From: Paractinoplanes ferrugineus
GTDB taxonomy: Bacteria; Actinomycetota; Actinomycetes; Mycobacteriales; Micromonosporaceae
Reading direction: 5' to 3'
NCBI RefSeq assembly: GCF_016862195.1
Contig: NZ_BOMM01000016.1
Location: 345,487-409,486, forward strand
DNA: 64,000 nucleotides
The translations under genes and the position numbers were made by a program. Numbering within the stretch: position 1 is the stretch's first letter; every line of letters begins with the position of its first letter. Shown here one piece after another: positions 44,333 to 53,092 of this stretch. Below the pieces are notes generated by a model. It did not search any database and had not been told where the DNA came from. It saw only the letters and a list, made by a program, of their open reading frames with translations.

Positions 44333-45151
44333 CTAACCTTTCACGGCGCCGGAGGTGAGGCCCGCGACGATGCGCCTCTGGAAGAACAGCACGAACAGGA
44401 TGATCGGGATGGTGATCACCACGGCGGCCGCGGAGATCGCACCGGTGGGGTCCTCGAACTGCGACGCACCGGTGAAGAAGGACAACGCGACCGGGACCGT
44501 GCGGGACCGTTCGGTCGAGGTCAGCGAGATGGCGAACAGGAAGTCGTTCCAGCAGAAGATGAAGACGAGGATGGCGGTGGTGAAGACGCCGGGCGCGGCG
44601 AGCGGCGCGATCACCTTGCGGAACGCCTCCCCCTGGGTGGCGCCGTCCATCTTGGCGGCCTTCTCCAGATCCCAGGGGATCTGCTTGAAGAACGCCGACA
44701 GCGTGTAGATCGCCAGGGGCAGGGCGAAGGTGATGTACGGGAGGATGAGGCCGGGCCAGGTGTCGAACAGTCCGGTGTTGCGCTCGATGTCGAACAGCGG
44801 CGACACCAGCGACACCTGCGGGAACATCGCGATCAGCAGGGACACCCCGACGAGCGCCTTCTTGCCGGGGAAGTCGAGGCGGCTGATCGCGTACGCGGCC
44901 ATCGTCCCGAGGACCACCGCGATCAGCGTCGAGATCAGGGCGATGCCTATCGAGTTGACCAGCGCCCGGACGAACTGGTCGGTCTGGAAGATCGTCCGGT
45001 AGTTCTCCCAGGTCCACTCGCGTGGGATGAAGTTGCCGTCGGTGAGCGTCGCGGTCGTCTTGAACGACAGCGAGACGATCCACAGGACCGGGATCAGCGC
45101 GAACACGACGACCACGGCGTCGAGCACGCCCCAGCGGAATTTCGCGCCCAT
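44333..45151 (-). CDS. sugB: sugar ABC importer permease, SugB type
   Basis: 272 residues with six membrane helices (MalG class). The EAA loop reads [28 protein letters not shown] and should contact the ATPase. The N-terminus ([20 protein letters not shown]) and C-terminus ([15 protein letters not shown]) are typical. The ATG shares one base with the sugA stop (TAATG), so translation is coupled. The strong match of its partner to mycobacterial SugA makes the trehalose assignment reasonable. Confidence 0.88.
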   Translation of the reverse strand: MGAKFRWGVLDAVVVVFALIPVLWIVSLSFKTTATLTDGNFIPREWTWENYRTIFQTDQFVRALVNSIGIALISTLIAVVLGTMAAYAISRLDFPGKKALVGVSLLIAMFPQVSLVSPLFDIERNTGLFDTWPGLILPYITFALPLAIYTLSAFFKQIPWDLEKAAKMDGATQGEAFRKVIAPLAAPGVFTTAILVFIFCWNDFLFAISLTSTERSRTVPVALSFFTGASQFEDPTGAISAAAVVITIPIILFVLFFQRRIVAGLTSGAVKG

Positions 45152-46095
45152 TACCGCCTCGTTCCGTCGTCGCTGCCGGGAGCCGCCGTGCCGAACAGCT
45201 TCACGAAGATGAACGCGATGATCGCGACGGTGAGGAAGATGAGCACCGACATCGTCGAGCCGATGCCGAGGTTCAGCCCCTTCATCAGGTTGTTGTAGGC
45301 GATCATCGACACCGACGACGTCTCGTTGGCGCCGGCGGTGAGCACGTAGATGTTGTCGAAGACGCGGAACGCGTCGAGCGTGCGGAACAGCAGGGCGACC
45401 AGGACGGCCGGTTTCATCACCGGCAGCATCACCTTGGTGAACCGCTGCCACCAGCTCGCGCCGTCCATCGAGGCGGCCTTGAGCAGGTCGTCCGGCACCA
45501 GGGCGAGGCCGGCCATCAGGAGCAGCGCCATGAACGGGGTGGTCTTCCAGATCTCGGCGAGCACGATGATGGCCAGGGCGCCGGCGCGTTCGGTGAGCGG
45601 GGCGCCGTCGGGGGTCACGAGGTTGGCCAGGTAACCGGTTCCCGGGGTCCACGCGTACCGCCACGAGAACGCGGCGACGACCGTGACGATCCCGTACGGA
45701 ATGAGTGCGGAAGTGCGCACCAGACCGCGACCGACGACGGTCTTGTGCATGATCAGGGCGAGGCCCATGCCGAGCACCAGCTCGGCCGTGACCGAGATGA
45801 CGGTGATCAGGGCGGTGACCCCGAACGCGCTCCACCAGTAGCCGTTCGACAGCACGGTGGCGTAGTTGGCCAGGCCGACGAACTCCTTCTGGTCGGGGAA
45901 CTTGAGGTCGTAGCGCTGCAGGGACAGCCAGACCGAGTAGATGATCGGGTAGGCGGTCACCGCGACCATCACGATCGCCGCCGGGGCGCACAGCAGCCAG
46001 CCGAGCCGGCGTTCCTGCCGCTTGCCCTCGCTGAGCACGGCCTTGGTCCTCGGCGAACGCCGCGCGGGGATCCGCACCTTCTCCTGCACGCTCAC
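45151..46095 (-). CDS. sugA: sugar ABC importer permease, SugA type
   Basis: 314 residues with six membrane helices (MalF class). From memory, the segments [41 protein letters not shown] and [19 protein letters not shown] match Mycobacterium tuberculosis SugA very closely, supporting a trehalose-uptake role. The EAA loop is [26 protein letters not shown] 46095 overlaps the stop of the binding-protein gene (GTGA). The C-terminus [13 protein letters not shown] is also shared with SugA. Confidence 0.88.
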   Translation of the reverse strand: MSVQEKVRIPARRSPRTKAVLSEGKRQERRLGWLLCAPAAIVMVAVTAYPIIYSVWLSLQRYDLKFPDQKEFVGLANYATVLSNGYWWSAFGVTALITVISVTAELVLGMGLALIMHKTVVGRGLVRTSALIPYGIVTVVAAFSWRYAWTPGTGYLANLVTPDGAPLTERAGALAIIVLAEIWKTTPFMALLLMAGLALVPDDLLKAASMDGASWWQRFTKVMLPVMKPAVLVALLFRTLDAFRVFDNIYVLTAGANETSSVSMIAYNNLMKGLNLGIGSTMSVLIFLTVAIIAFIFVKLFGTAAPGSDDGTRR

Positions 46096-47348
46096 GGCAG
46101 CACCCCCTTCGAGTCGATGGCCGCCTGGATCGACGAGCGGAGCGAGTCCGCCGTGCGCTGCGGCTGGACCGACGACAGCGGGGAGAGCTCGGCGGCGACC
46201 ACCGTGGAGAGGTTCTGGTAGGCGGGTGTGCGCGGCCGGGGCGCCGACGTCTTCAGTTCCTCGAGCAGCGTCTCGCGCATCGGGTAGGCCTTCGCCATCT
46301 CCGGTTCGGCGTAGACCGCCTCGATCGACGGGGCCTGCCCGGAGTTGATCGCGAGATACTTCTGGCTCGCCGGCCCGCGCAGGCAGCGGATCGCGTCGAA
46401 GGCAAGATCAGGATGCTTGCTGTACGCGCTGACCGCCTGCTCCGATCCGCCGATGGTGGTCCGGCTCGGCGTGTTCGCGTCGATCGCCGGGTAGGTGGCC
46501 CAGCCGACCTTGGCCGCCATGTCGGGCGCGTCCTCCTGCATCGAGGCCCACACGTACGGCCAGTTCAGCTGGAACGCGCCGCCGCCGTCCTGGAACGCGC
46601 GCCGCACGTCGTCCTCGATCGCGTTGGAGAACGACGGGCTGGTCACACCGGCGGTCGCGAAGTTCCTCAGGACCTCCAGGGCCTGGACCGTGCCCGCGTC
46701 CATCACGGCCTTCTTGCCGGCGTCGTCGACGACGTGCCCGCCGGCACTGGCGACGAGGCTGTTGAAGAGGACGACGAGACCCTCGTACTGGGCGCCCATC
46801 GTCATGATCTGGTAGGGCTTGCCCTGCGACTTGAGTTCCTGGGACATCCGGATCATCTCGTCCCACGTCCGGGGCGGCGTGGGGACGAGATCCTTGCGGT
46901 ACCAGAGCAGCTGCACGTTCGTGTTGTTGGGCGCGGCGTAGAGCTTGCCCTCGTACTGGGCGGAGGCGAGCGCCGGTTGCAGCGTCCCGTTCTCGACCTC
47001 GGCCTTGATGTCGCCGGTGAACTCCCGGATCCAGTCGGCGCTGGCGAACTCCTGGGTCCAGGTGACGTCCATGCCGAGGATGTCCATGCTGTCGTCCTCG
47101 GCGGCGAGCCGGCGGACCATCTGGACCCGCTGGTCGTCGGCGGTACGCGGCAGCACCTGGTAGACGATCTTGTACTTGCCCGCGGCCTCGGCGTTGCAGC
47201 GGTCGACCACCGTCTGCATGTTCTGGACCGGGGAGTTGTAGAAGTTCAGGACGGGCGTACCGCCCTCGTCGGATCCGCAGGCCGCAAGGGGTGCGGCCAG
47301 GGCGAGCGCGGCGACGGCCGCGGCCACCCTGCGTGTTCGTGTCGCCAT
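46092..47348 (-). CDS. lpqY: sugar-binding lipoprotein, LpqY type
   Basis: 418 residues from ATG 47348 (GGAGGG upstream). The lipoprotein signal ends LAAC, so the protein is anchored outside the membrane. The type-I extracellular solute-binding fold is marked by [57 protein letters not shown] and [21 protein letters not shown]. Order and linkage (lpqY-sugA-sugB-sugC) equal the mycobacterial trehalose-recycling importer. Micromonospora-type organisms lack mycolates, so here it may simply scavenge trehalose. A Crp-like palindrome lies 18 bp upstream. Confidence 0.85.
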   Translation of the reverse strand: MATRTRRVAAAVAALALAAPLAACGSDEGGTPVLNFYNSPVQNMQTVVDRCNAEAAGKYKIVYQVLPRTADDQRVQMVRRLAAEDDSMDILGMDVTWTQEFASADWIREFTGDIKAEVENGTLQPALASAQYEGKLYAAPNNTNVQLLWYRKDLVPTPPRTWDEMIRMSQELKSQGKPYQIMTMGAQYEGLVVLFNSLVASAGGHVVDDAGKKAVMDAGTVQALEVLRNFATAGVTSPSFSNAIEDDVRRAFQDGGGAFQLNWPYVWASMQEDAPDMAAKVGWATYPAIDANTPSRTTIGGSEQAVSAYSKHPDLAFDAIRCLRGPASQKYLAINSGQAPSIEAVYAEPEMAKAYPMRETLLEELKTSAPRPRTPAYQNLSTVVAAELSPLSSVQPQRTADSLRSSIQAAIDSKGVLP

Positions 47349-47366
47349 TGACCCTCCACTCGACCG

Positions 47367-47386
47367 GAAGTGATCTTCATCACTTC
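47367..47386. promoter_or_regulatory. Crp/GlxR-like palindrome upstream of lpqY
   Basis: GAAGTGATCTTCATCACTTC is a perfect 8-bp inverted repeat around four bases. Its core GTGA-N6-TCAC is the Crp-family recognition pattern. It sits 18 bp before the lpqY start codon. Confidence 0.55.
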
Positions 47387-47522
47387 GACAGCCAGTGCAC
47401 TCCTGCCCCGCGCGGCGCCGGAACAAACCAGAAACGCGCCGCCGCGATCCGGCCGGCTGACGCGTTTGGCCGCGGGGCGGGGTTGGGTATCTGCGTCGGG
47501 CGTCTCAATGGGAGGGGAAAAC

Positions 47523-47825
47523 ATGTCGGAACCCCAGGTCACGCTGGACCCGGAGCACCTCAACGGGGTCGAGGAGAAGCTGCGCGGACCACTCGAGGAA
47601 CAGCTCACGTCGGCCCTGCGGGCGGCCAACGACAAGACCCGGCACACGTACTCCGGGGAAAGTGTCGACCAGGTGGCGGAGACCCTGCTGGAGCGGACCA
47701 AGTCGGGCCTGCACCACGACATCGCGGACGGCTTCAACCCGGACGCCGGTCAGCTCCGGCACGTGGCGGAGCAGATCGTCGCCGACGCCGACTCCGACAC
47801 CCGCGACCTTCCCCGCCCGTCCTGA
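47523..47825 (+). CDS. small acidic hypothetical protein (100 aa)
   Basis: 100 residues from ATG 47523, behind GGAGGGG; longer in-frame starts lie in promoter DNA. Soluble, acidic and helical (DPEHLNGVEEKLRGPLEEQLTSALRAANDKTRH, QVAETLLERTKSGLHHDI). I do not recognise a family. It is divergent from lpqY and converges on the monooxygenase gene, separated from it by one base. Possibly a single-gene transcript. Confidence 0.7.
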   Translation: MSEPQVTLDPEHLNGVEEKLRGPLEEQLTSALRAANDKTRHTYSGESVDQVAETLLERTKSGLHHDIADGFNPDAGQLRHVAEQIVADADSDTRDLPRPS

Positions 47826-47826
47826 G

Positions 47827-49077
47827 TCAGATCGCGCCGGCCTCGGCCAGGTAGACCGCCGACTTCTCCGGTTCCATGAGCCAGTCGAAGAAGTCGTTCG
47901 GGTCGCTGAAGCCGTTCGCGAAGCGGCGGGCGACCACGTCGTTGCCCGCCGCCGCACCGAGGGCCTGCTGCACGTGCGGGGGCAGCGGTGCCAGGAACGC
48001 GTTGGTCCACGCCGTGACGGCCTGGCCGTGCGAGGTCCAGAACGACTCGAACACCCCGGTCATCCACTGTTCGTCGAACGGCTGGTCGCCGCGCTGCAGG
48101 ATGGCCCGCAGGTAGTGGTAGGCGGCCTTGGCGGCGGTGTTGCTGCCCTGCCCGGTGAGCGGGTCGTTGGCGACCACGACATCGGCCAGGCCGAACGCGA
48201 GACCCCCGCCGGGCAGCTGGGCGACCGGCCGGCGGACCGTGGGGGTGTAGCGGCCGTGCAGGGTCGCGCGGGCGTCGGTCAGCTCGACCGCGCCGGCCCG
48301 GTCGTGCACCCACGGCAGGTACTGCCGGATCAGGTCGAGCGTGATGCGCAGGTGCTGCGCGGGGTCCATCCGGTGATGGACGCCCGCCCAGGCGTCGAGC
48401 GGCCCGCCCGGCACGGCCTCCCAGAACAGGATGTCGCAGGGCCCGGTGCCGGTCAGGGCGGGAATGACGAACAGTTCCCCCAGCCCGGGAAGGGCGTGGA
48501 AACCGACGTGCGGTTCCGGCCATTTCGGGTCCGGCGCGAGACCGTTGACGTACGCCACCGCCAGGCCCCGCTGCGGGACGGTGTTCGGGGACCGTTGCGG
48601 ATCGCGGTCGAACGCGGCCACCAGGTCGCCCTTGCCGGCCGCGACGATCGTCAGGTCGTACCGGCCCAGCGCGGTCAGCTCGTCCAGGTCCTGCGTCGAC
48701 ACCGTCTGGTAGAGCACCTCGAGGCCGGCGTTCTCGGCGTCCTCCAGCCAGCGGGCCATCTTCAGGCGCTGGTCGGTGGACTGACCCGGCCGGTCGAGCC
48801 GGGCCAGCACCTCCAGGGCCAGTTCGCCGGGCGGCGCCGACAACGCCACGTGCAGACCCTGGATCCGCGGCGCCCGATCCTCCCAGTGGTTGAGCTGGTA
48901 GGCCCGCTCGGTGTTGAGGGCGAGGTCGAACATGGCCTGGGTGCTGGTCGGCCAGCCGGACCGGATCTCCTCCGGGGTGCGCGCCGACATGATCGTCACG
49001 TCGTAGCCCTCGGCGTGCAGGCTGAGCCCGAGCTGGAGGCCGGCCTGACCGGCGCCGACGATGAGGATCCTACGCAA
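47827..49077 (-). CDS. StyA-like FAD-dependent monooxygenase, conservon fifth gene
   Basis: 416 residues from TTG 49077; AGGAGG sits five bases upstream and the frame overlaps the end of cvnD by 8 bp. The N-terminal RRILIVGAGQAGLQLGLSLHAEGYDVTIMS is a GxGxxG FAD motif. Downstream blocks (STQAMFDLALNTER, FHALPGLGELFVIPAL, DVVVANDPLTGQGSNTAAKAA) match styrene/indole monooxygenase oxygenases of the StyA type. These use FADH2 from a separate reductase to epoxidise alkenes or indoles; no StyB reductase gene is adjacent. Conservons often end with a cytochrome P450, so this one has a different oxygenase in that place. Confidence 0.88.
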   Translation of the reverse strand: MRRILIVGAGQAGLQLGLSLHAEGYDVTIMSARTPEEIRSGWPTSTQAMFDLALNTERAYQLNHWEDRAPRIQGLHVALSAPPGELALEVLARLDRPGQSTDQRLKMARWLEDAENAGLEVLYQTVSTQDLDELTALGRYDLTIVAAGKGDLVAAFDRDPQRSPNTVPQRGLAVAYVNGLAPDPKWPEPHVGFHALPGLGELFVIPALTGTGPCDILFWEAVPGGPLDAWAGVHHRMDPAQHLRITLDLIRQYLPWVHDRAGAVELTDARATLHGRYTPTVRRPVAQLPGGGLAFGLADVVVANDPLTGQGSNTAAKAAYHYLRAILQRGDQPFDEQWMTGVFESFWTSHGQAVTAWTNAFLAPLPPHVQQALGAAAGNDVVARRFANGFSDPNDFFDWLMEPEKSAVYLAEAGAI

Positions 49078-49669
49078 ATTGGACCTCCTGATAGCTGCTG
49101 TCCGGCCCGGGGGCGGCCTTCGCGTACGCGTGGTCGACCACGGCCAGCAGGGCCTGGGCGACGTTGCGGCGGTGCCGGACATCGGTGGCGATCAACGGGA
49201 TGTGCGCCGGCAACGACAGCGCCGCCCGCACGTCGGCCAGTCTGTGCAGGGTGACCCCGTCGAACAGGTTCACGCAGACCAGCCAGGGCACCTGGGCGTC
49301 GTTCTCGAAATAGTTGACGGCCGGGAACGACGACTCGAGATTGCGCGTGTCGACCAGCACGAGCGCGCCGACCGCGCCCCGCACCAGGTCGTCCCACATC
49401 GGCCAGAACCGGGGCTGGCCCGGCGTGCCGAAAAGGTAGAGCACAAGGGAATCGTCGACGGTCACCCGGCCGAAGTCCATGGCCACGGTCGTGGTCGTCT
49501 TCTCGGTTCCGGGGTCGAGCTTGTCGATCTGGGTGGCGGCCGCGGTCATCCACGACTCCGTCCGGATCGGCGGGATCTCCGAGATGGCTCCGACCGCCGT
49601 GGTCTTGCCGACGCCGAACCCGCCCGCGATGACGATCTTGGCCGAGGTCATCGACCGCTGGTTTGCCAC
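49070..49669 (-). CDS. cvnD: conservon GTP/ATP-binding protein CvnD
   Basis: 199 residues from GTG 49669, one base after the cvnC stop; ATG 49651 is the alternative. A small Ras-like ATP/GTP-binding protein with P-loop GGFGVGKTT (residues 16-24), TTTVAMDFGRV, FGTPGQPRFWPMWDDLVRGAVGALVLVDTR (the G3-like region) and VCVNLFDG. In conservons CvnD pairs with CvnB, a roadblock protein, in a G-protein-like signalling module. It is the fourth gene of the cvnA-B-C-D order. Confidence 0.93.
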   Translation of the reverse strand: MANQRSMTSAKIVIAGGFGVGKTTAVGAISEIPPIRTESWMTAAATQIDKLDPGTEKTTTTVAMDFGRVTVDDSLVLYLFGTPGQPRFWPMWDDLVRGAVGALVLVDTRNLESSFPAVNYFENDAQVPWLVCVNLFDGVTLHRLADVRAALSLPAHIPLIATDVRHRRNVAQALLAVVDHAYAKAAPGPDSSYQEVQFA

Positions 49670-49670
49670 G

Positions 49671-50048
49671 TCAGGTGAGCTTGCGGAGGCCGGCACGAAG
49701 TCTCTCCAGAAGTGCGACGTCGTTGGACGGGCGGACATCGGTGGGTCGGTCGTCGTGCAGGATCAGCTCGTTGGTCTTGAGCAGGTCGCTGACCAGCACC
49801 CGGGTCACGCCGAGCGAGAGACCGCAGTGCGCGGACAACTCGGCGACCGAACACATGGTCCGCGCGGCCTCGTAGAGCCGGCGCGTGGCCGGGGCCAGCG
49901 TCGCCGCCAGCATCGGGTCGAACCGCCCGCCCGTCGAGACGAGCGTGTGGATCAGCAGCGGGCGCCGGCCGGTGCCGACGCGACCGGAGGCGGCCCGCAT
50001 GTACGGCCGGACCTTCCAGTGCCGGGCGTACCCGGGATGTGTGGCCAT
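49671..50048 (-). CDS. cvnC: conservon DUF742 protein CvnC
   Basis: 125 residues. DUF742: VRPYMRAASGRVGT, HTLVSTGG, LYEAARTMCSVAELSAHCGLSLGVTRVLVSDLL. The C-terminal half looks like a winged helix-turn-helix but acts with CvnB and CvnD in the membrane-associated complex described for Streptomyces conservons. It lies 11 bp after the cvnB stop. Confidence 0.93.
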   Translation of the reverse strand: MATHPGYARHWKVRPYMRAASGRVGTGRRPLLIHTLVSTGGRFDPMLAATLAPATRRLYEAARTMCSVAELSAHCGLSLGVTRVLVSDLLKTNELILHDDRPTDVRPSNDVALLERLRAGLRKLT

Positions 50049-50059
50049 CGGTCCGCCCG

Positions 50060-50524
50060 TCAGTACGCCGGTGTGGGCAGGGTCTGCCGGTGCAGGCCGT
50101 GCCGGATCTCCGGGGTCAGCGCGTGCCCGACGGCGGCGCTGAACGCCGACATCGCGTAGCCCAGCGCGGAGATCTGCGTCTGCGGCGTGCCCGCCACGAT
50201 CAGCGCCGCCGCGAACTCGCCGGCCGCGTCGTCGATGCGCAGGAACGCGAGGTGGCCGCCCGGGTAGCGCATGGTCAGGTTCTCCGGGGCCGGGCCGAGC
50301 CCGAACACGCCGCCGAACTGCCGGGTGATCGACAGGAAGCCGGCGGTCAGCGCGGCCGCCGACTCGGCGCGGTCCCGGTCGAGCTCACCCGCCGTCGCGA
50401 GATGCAGGCCGTCGGCGGAGATCAGCACCGCGTACCGGATCGTCGGCACCTCCTTCATCAGCCGGTCGATCAGCCAGTTCACGCGGCCCAGCGGGTCGCC
50501 TGTCAGGGAGCCGTGCTGCGTCAT
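50060..50524 (-). CDS. cvnB: conservon roadblock/LC7 protein CvnB
   Basis: 154 residues with the roadblock/LC7 fold: WLIDRLMKEVPTIRYAVLISADGLHLATA, LTAGFLSITRQFGG and HLAFLRIDDAAGEFAAALIVAG. Roadblock proteins act as GTPase partners, as in MglB; here the partner is CvnD. The ATG overlaps the cvnA stop (ATGA). Confidence 0.93.
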   Translation of the reverse strand: MTQHGSLTGDPLGRVNWLIDRLMKEVPTIRYAVLISADGLHLATAGELDRDRAESAAALTAGFLSITRQFGGVFGLGPAPENLTMRYPGGHLAFLRIDDAAGEFAAALIVAGTPQTQISALGYAMSAFSAAVGHALTPEIRHGLHRQTLPTPAY

Positions 50525-51702
50525 GCGCCGGGTCCTTTGCGGGAGGAGGTGAGCGTGTCACGGTTGGCCGCGTCGACCCCGGCGTTGAACGCCTCGGCGT
50601 CGTCGTGCCAGGTGGTCCGGTAGGCGGCCGGCGGGGTGACCGGGGTCTGCGGTTCGGCCACGCGGATGCTGCCGGGGGTGCGGCGGGGCAGCGGCGGCGC
50701 CTCGACGGCGGCCGGGCTGCCGGCCGTCGGCCCCGGATCGGTGGTCGCCGAGGTGTGCCGGCTGCCGAGCGCCATCGGGATCGCGATCGGCAGGACGGCC
50801 GTCCGGTCGGGGTCGAAACGGGCGGACGAGGCCTGCCGCGGAATCGGCAGGGCGCTCCCGCCCGTACCCGTCGCCGGACCTTGATCTTGACCGGGCAGTG
50901 TGCCCGGGATCTCGCACACCAGGTCGGCGCCGATCCGCAGCATCGCCACCGTGCCGCCGGTGCTGCGGGGCGTCAGCCGCGCCTGCAGGCCCGGGTGCCT
51001 GCGGGTGAGCACCGCCACCACCGGCAGCCCCACCCGGGACGGCTGGATGTCGGCGTCCCGCAGCTGGGAATGCTTGGACAGCAGGTAGTTGAGCGACTCG
51101 AGCCGCTCGGCCGGGACGCCGATGCCGGAGTCCTCCACCCGCACCAGCACCTCCCCGTCGCCGGTGAGGTGCGCCGCCACGCTCACCGGCTGGTCCGGCG
51201 GCGAGTAGCGGTCGGCGTTGTCGATCAACTCGGTGAGCACCCGGATCGTGTCGTCGGCGGCGTCCGCGGCCACCGCGAGGTCCACGATCGGCCCGAACGA
51301 CAGCCGCTCGTAGTGCTCGGCCGAGGAGCCGGCCGCCCGCGCGACGTCGTACAGCGAGATCGCCTGCCGGTCGGCCGGGTCCTCCACCGGCTCGCCGGTC
51401 AGCACCCGCAGGTTCTCCGCGAGCCGGCGGGTGCGGGTGATGGTGTGGTCGATGCGGAACAGCAGCGCCTGCCGCTCCGGGTCGCGCTCGGCCTCCTCGG
51501 CGCGGCCGACGTGATGCACCGCTTCCCAGGTCAGCGTCAACAGGCGCAACGCGAACTCGCCGGCCAGCGGCCGCCAGGGGTCGGGCGAGACGATCGGTCC
51601 GACGTGGGCGACCTCGGCCGCCGCCACCGCGGTCGCGGTCGGTTCCTCGACGGTCGGCGGGATCGGCTCGGCCCGGCGCCGTCGCCAGCTCCACCAGCTC
51701 AA
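50521..51702 (-). CDS. cvnA: conservon sensor kinase CvnA
   Basis: 393 residues from a TTG with GGGAG eight bases upstream. It contains a GHKL ATPase domain (ELIDNADRYSPPDQP, VRVEDSGIGVPAERL, GLPVVAVLTRRHPG). In place of a normal H-box it has a helical segment with ALLFRIDHTITRTRRLAENL (a possible His in IDH). The N-terminal membrane sensor usual in CvnA proteins is missing: only ~45 polar residues precede the kinase, so this version is cytosolic. A Pro-rich tail of ~120 residues ends the protein. First gene of the conservon. Confidence 0.88.
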   Translation of the reverse strand: MSWWSWRRRRAEPIPPTVEEPTATAVAAAEVAHVGPIVSPDPWRPLAGEFALRLLTLTWEAVHHVGRAEEAERDPERQALLFRIDHTITRTRRLAENLRVLTGEPVEDPADRQAISLYDVARAAGSSAEHYERLSFGPIVDLAVAADAADDTIRVLTELIDNADRYSPPDQPVSVAAHLTGDGEVLVRVEDSGIGVPAERLESLNYLLSKHSQLRDADIQPSRVGLPVVAVLTRRHPGLQARLTPRSTGGTVAMLRIGADLVCEIPGTLPGQDQGPATGTGGSALPIPRQASSARFDPDRTAVLPIAIPMALGSRHTSATTDPGPTAGSPAAVEAPPLPRRTPGSIRVAEPQTPVTPPAAYRTTWHDDAEAFNAGVDAANRDTLTSSRKGPGA

Positions 51703-52055
51703 GATTCGGTCTCCCTAGAGTCCGATCGACATCCGCGCACGGGAACGGATCGACCGGCGCACGGCCATAGTTCCACAGCGATCGATCACATCGGACCGAT
51801 GGCACCCGGACGAGGCAACATCGACAGCCATCACCGTATGCGGATAGTGACGGGCGCTCGGCGGGCCCCGTACACTGCGCCGCCGGCTCGGCCGGCTCGG
51901 CCGGGCCGGGCGGAACGACCCGCACCCCGGCCGGTTGCCGGCTCGCCGCCGCGGCCGGCATCGCTCCCCGCCCGCCGCCCGCGTCACTCGAATTGACAAA
52001 CATCGTCACTCAAGGTGACGTTCGAGCACATCCGGGAGTGGTAAAAAATGTCGGT
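51703..52055. other. intergenic region upstream of the conservon
   Basis: 353 bp between the cvnA start and the stop of the FhuF-like gene, both on the minus strand. It has no convincing frame. It should hold the conservon promoter, and it contains paired operator-like sequences at 51982-52020 in a locally AT-rich segment. Confidence 0.6.
51982..52020. promoter_or_regulatory. two operator-like repeats 22 bp apart
   Basis: CGTCACTCGAATTGACA (51982-51998) and CGTCACTCAAGGTGACG (52004-52020) are copies of one partly palindromic site (GTCAC-N5-GTGAC in the second). The 22-bp spacing puts both on the same DNA face. The regulator is unknown. Confidence 0.5.
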
Positions 52056-52802
52056 TCACTGACAGGCGCGGGCCGGCAGACAGCAGTCGGTGCAGAGCTT
52101 CGGCTGGGCGAGCGTGAACGCGAGGCAGCACGTCCGCCGCTGCACCACTCCCGGCGGCACGATCTCGACGAGCCCGCCCAGGCCCAGGGCCGCCAGCACC
52201 GGGCCGGCCGGCTCGGGGGTGCGCGTCAGCCCGTACGCCATCGCGGACGCCAGCGACCCCAGCAGCACCCGCCGCCCGATCCGGGTCACCTGCAGCGCGT
52301 CGAGCAACGGCATCAGATGCTCGTCGAGCAGGGACCGGCGCAGCGCCGCCAGCAGTTCCCCGGCCCCGGCCACCACCTCGACGCCGGGCCGCCCGGCGAA
52401 CGGGTCCCCGGGTAGCACCGCCACCGCCACGTCGGCCCGCACCCCCAGCGTGACCAGCGTCCGCGGGTCGTCGAAGCGCACGAGCACGGCGTCGCCGGTC
52501 AGCAGCGGCACCCGGCGGGCCACCGCGAAGCCGAGCACCGCCGGCAGCGTCAGCCAGTAGGTGTACGCCTTCCAGGCGAGCGAGGCCGCCACATGCGGCT
52601 GCGCCCGCCAGCGCCGTTCCGCCCGCGCCAGCAGCACCGGCAGCAGATCACCGGCCAGCCGGGCGGCCGGCGTCCACCCCGCGGCGTCGTGCACCAGCAG
52701 GCCGGGCGTGACCCCGGGCAGCCGGTCGGCGGTGCCGAAGATCGAACGCAGCGCGGCGAGCACGGCGGCAAGCGGATGGTCGGCACTCACGCCACCACTC
52801 AT
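52056..52802 (-). CDS. FhuF-like [2Fe-2S] siderophore-iron reductase
   Basis: 248 residues from ATG 52802; longer readings would translate a 15-bp repeat into a Gly/Cys string and are rejected. The C-terminal motif is CC-x10-C-x2-C (Cys225/226, 237, 240), the [2Fe-2S] site of FhuF-type ferric-siderophore reductases. The middle has the family's helical part (WKAYTYWLTLPAVLGFAVARRVP). It probably releases iron from imported siderophores in the cytoplasm. No iron box was found in front of it, and no siderophore transport genes are adjacent. Confidence 0.85.
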   Translation of the reverse strand: MSGGVSADHPLAAVLAALRSIFGTADRLPGVTPGLLVHDAAGWTPAARLAGDLLPVLLARAERRWRAQPHVAASLAWKAYTYWLTLPAVLGFAVARRVPLLTGDAVLVRFDDPRTLVTLGVRADVAVAVLPGDPFAGRPGVEVVAGAGELLAALRRSLLDEHLMPLLDALQVTRIGRRVLLGSLASAMAYGLTRTPEPAGPVLAALGLGGLVEIVPPGVVQRRTCCLAFTLAQPKLCTDCCLPARACQ

Positions 52803-52860
52803 ACCCCCCGAAGCCGTGTGGACACCGTCGCGGTCGGCGTGCGGTCGACCCGCCGCACCG

Positions 52861-52935
52861 CCGCACCCTGACCCGCCGCACCCTGACCCGCCGCACCCTG
52901 ACCCGCCGCACCCTGACCCGCCGCACGCTGACCCG
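52861..52935. repeat. 15-bp tandem repeat, five copies
   Basis: Unit CCGCACCCTGACCCG: four perfect copies from 52861, and a fifth (52921-52935) with one substitution. It lies 59 bp upstream of the FhuF-like start, in its presumed promoter region. Confidence 0.92.
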
Positions 52936-53092
52936 CCGGAGCCCTCGCCGTCTCCCACCGCGAGGGCATGCTCCGATGCTGCCACCCGGGTACGACAGAA
53001 AACCTCGGCCGGGGCCTGAGTTCGGCCGGGCAGGACAGGCGCCCGCCCAAGCTCCCCGGCCGACCACCCGGGCCCGCGCCGCGGCCGGCGGG

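Noticed and set aside
51993..52415. Plus-strand frame starting in the region upstream of the conservon
   Set aside because: It runs antisense through the FhuF-like gene, and its product has no recognisable features.
52861..52935. Short direct repeats considered as a CRISPR array
   Set aside because: Units are 15 bp and directly abutting, with no spacers, and no cas genes are present. The same holds for the other arrays.
52803..52985. N-terminal extension of the FhuF-like protein with repeated Gly/Cys blocks
   Set aside because: It would be translation of the 15-bp repeat. The ATG at 52802 gives the usual family length and a G-rich ribosome-binding tract.
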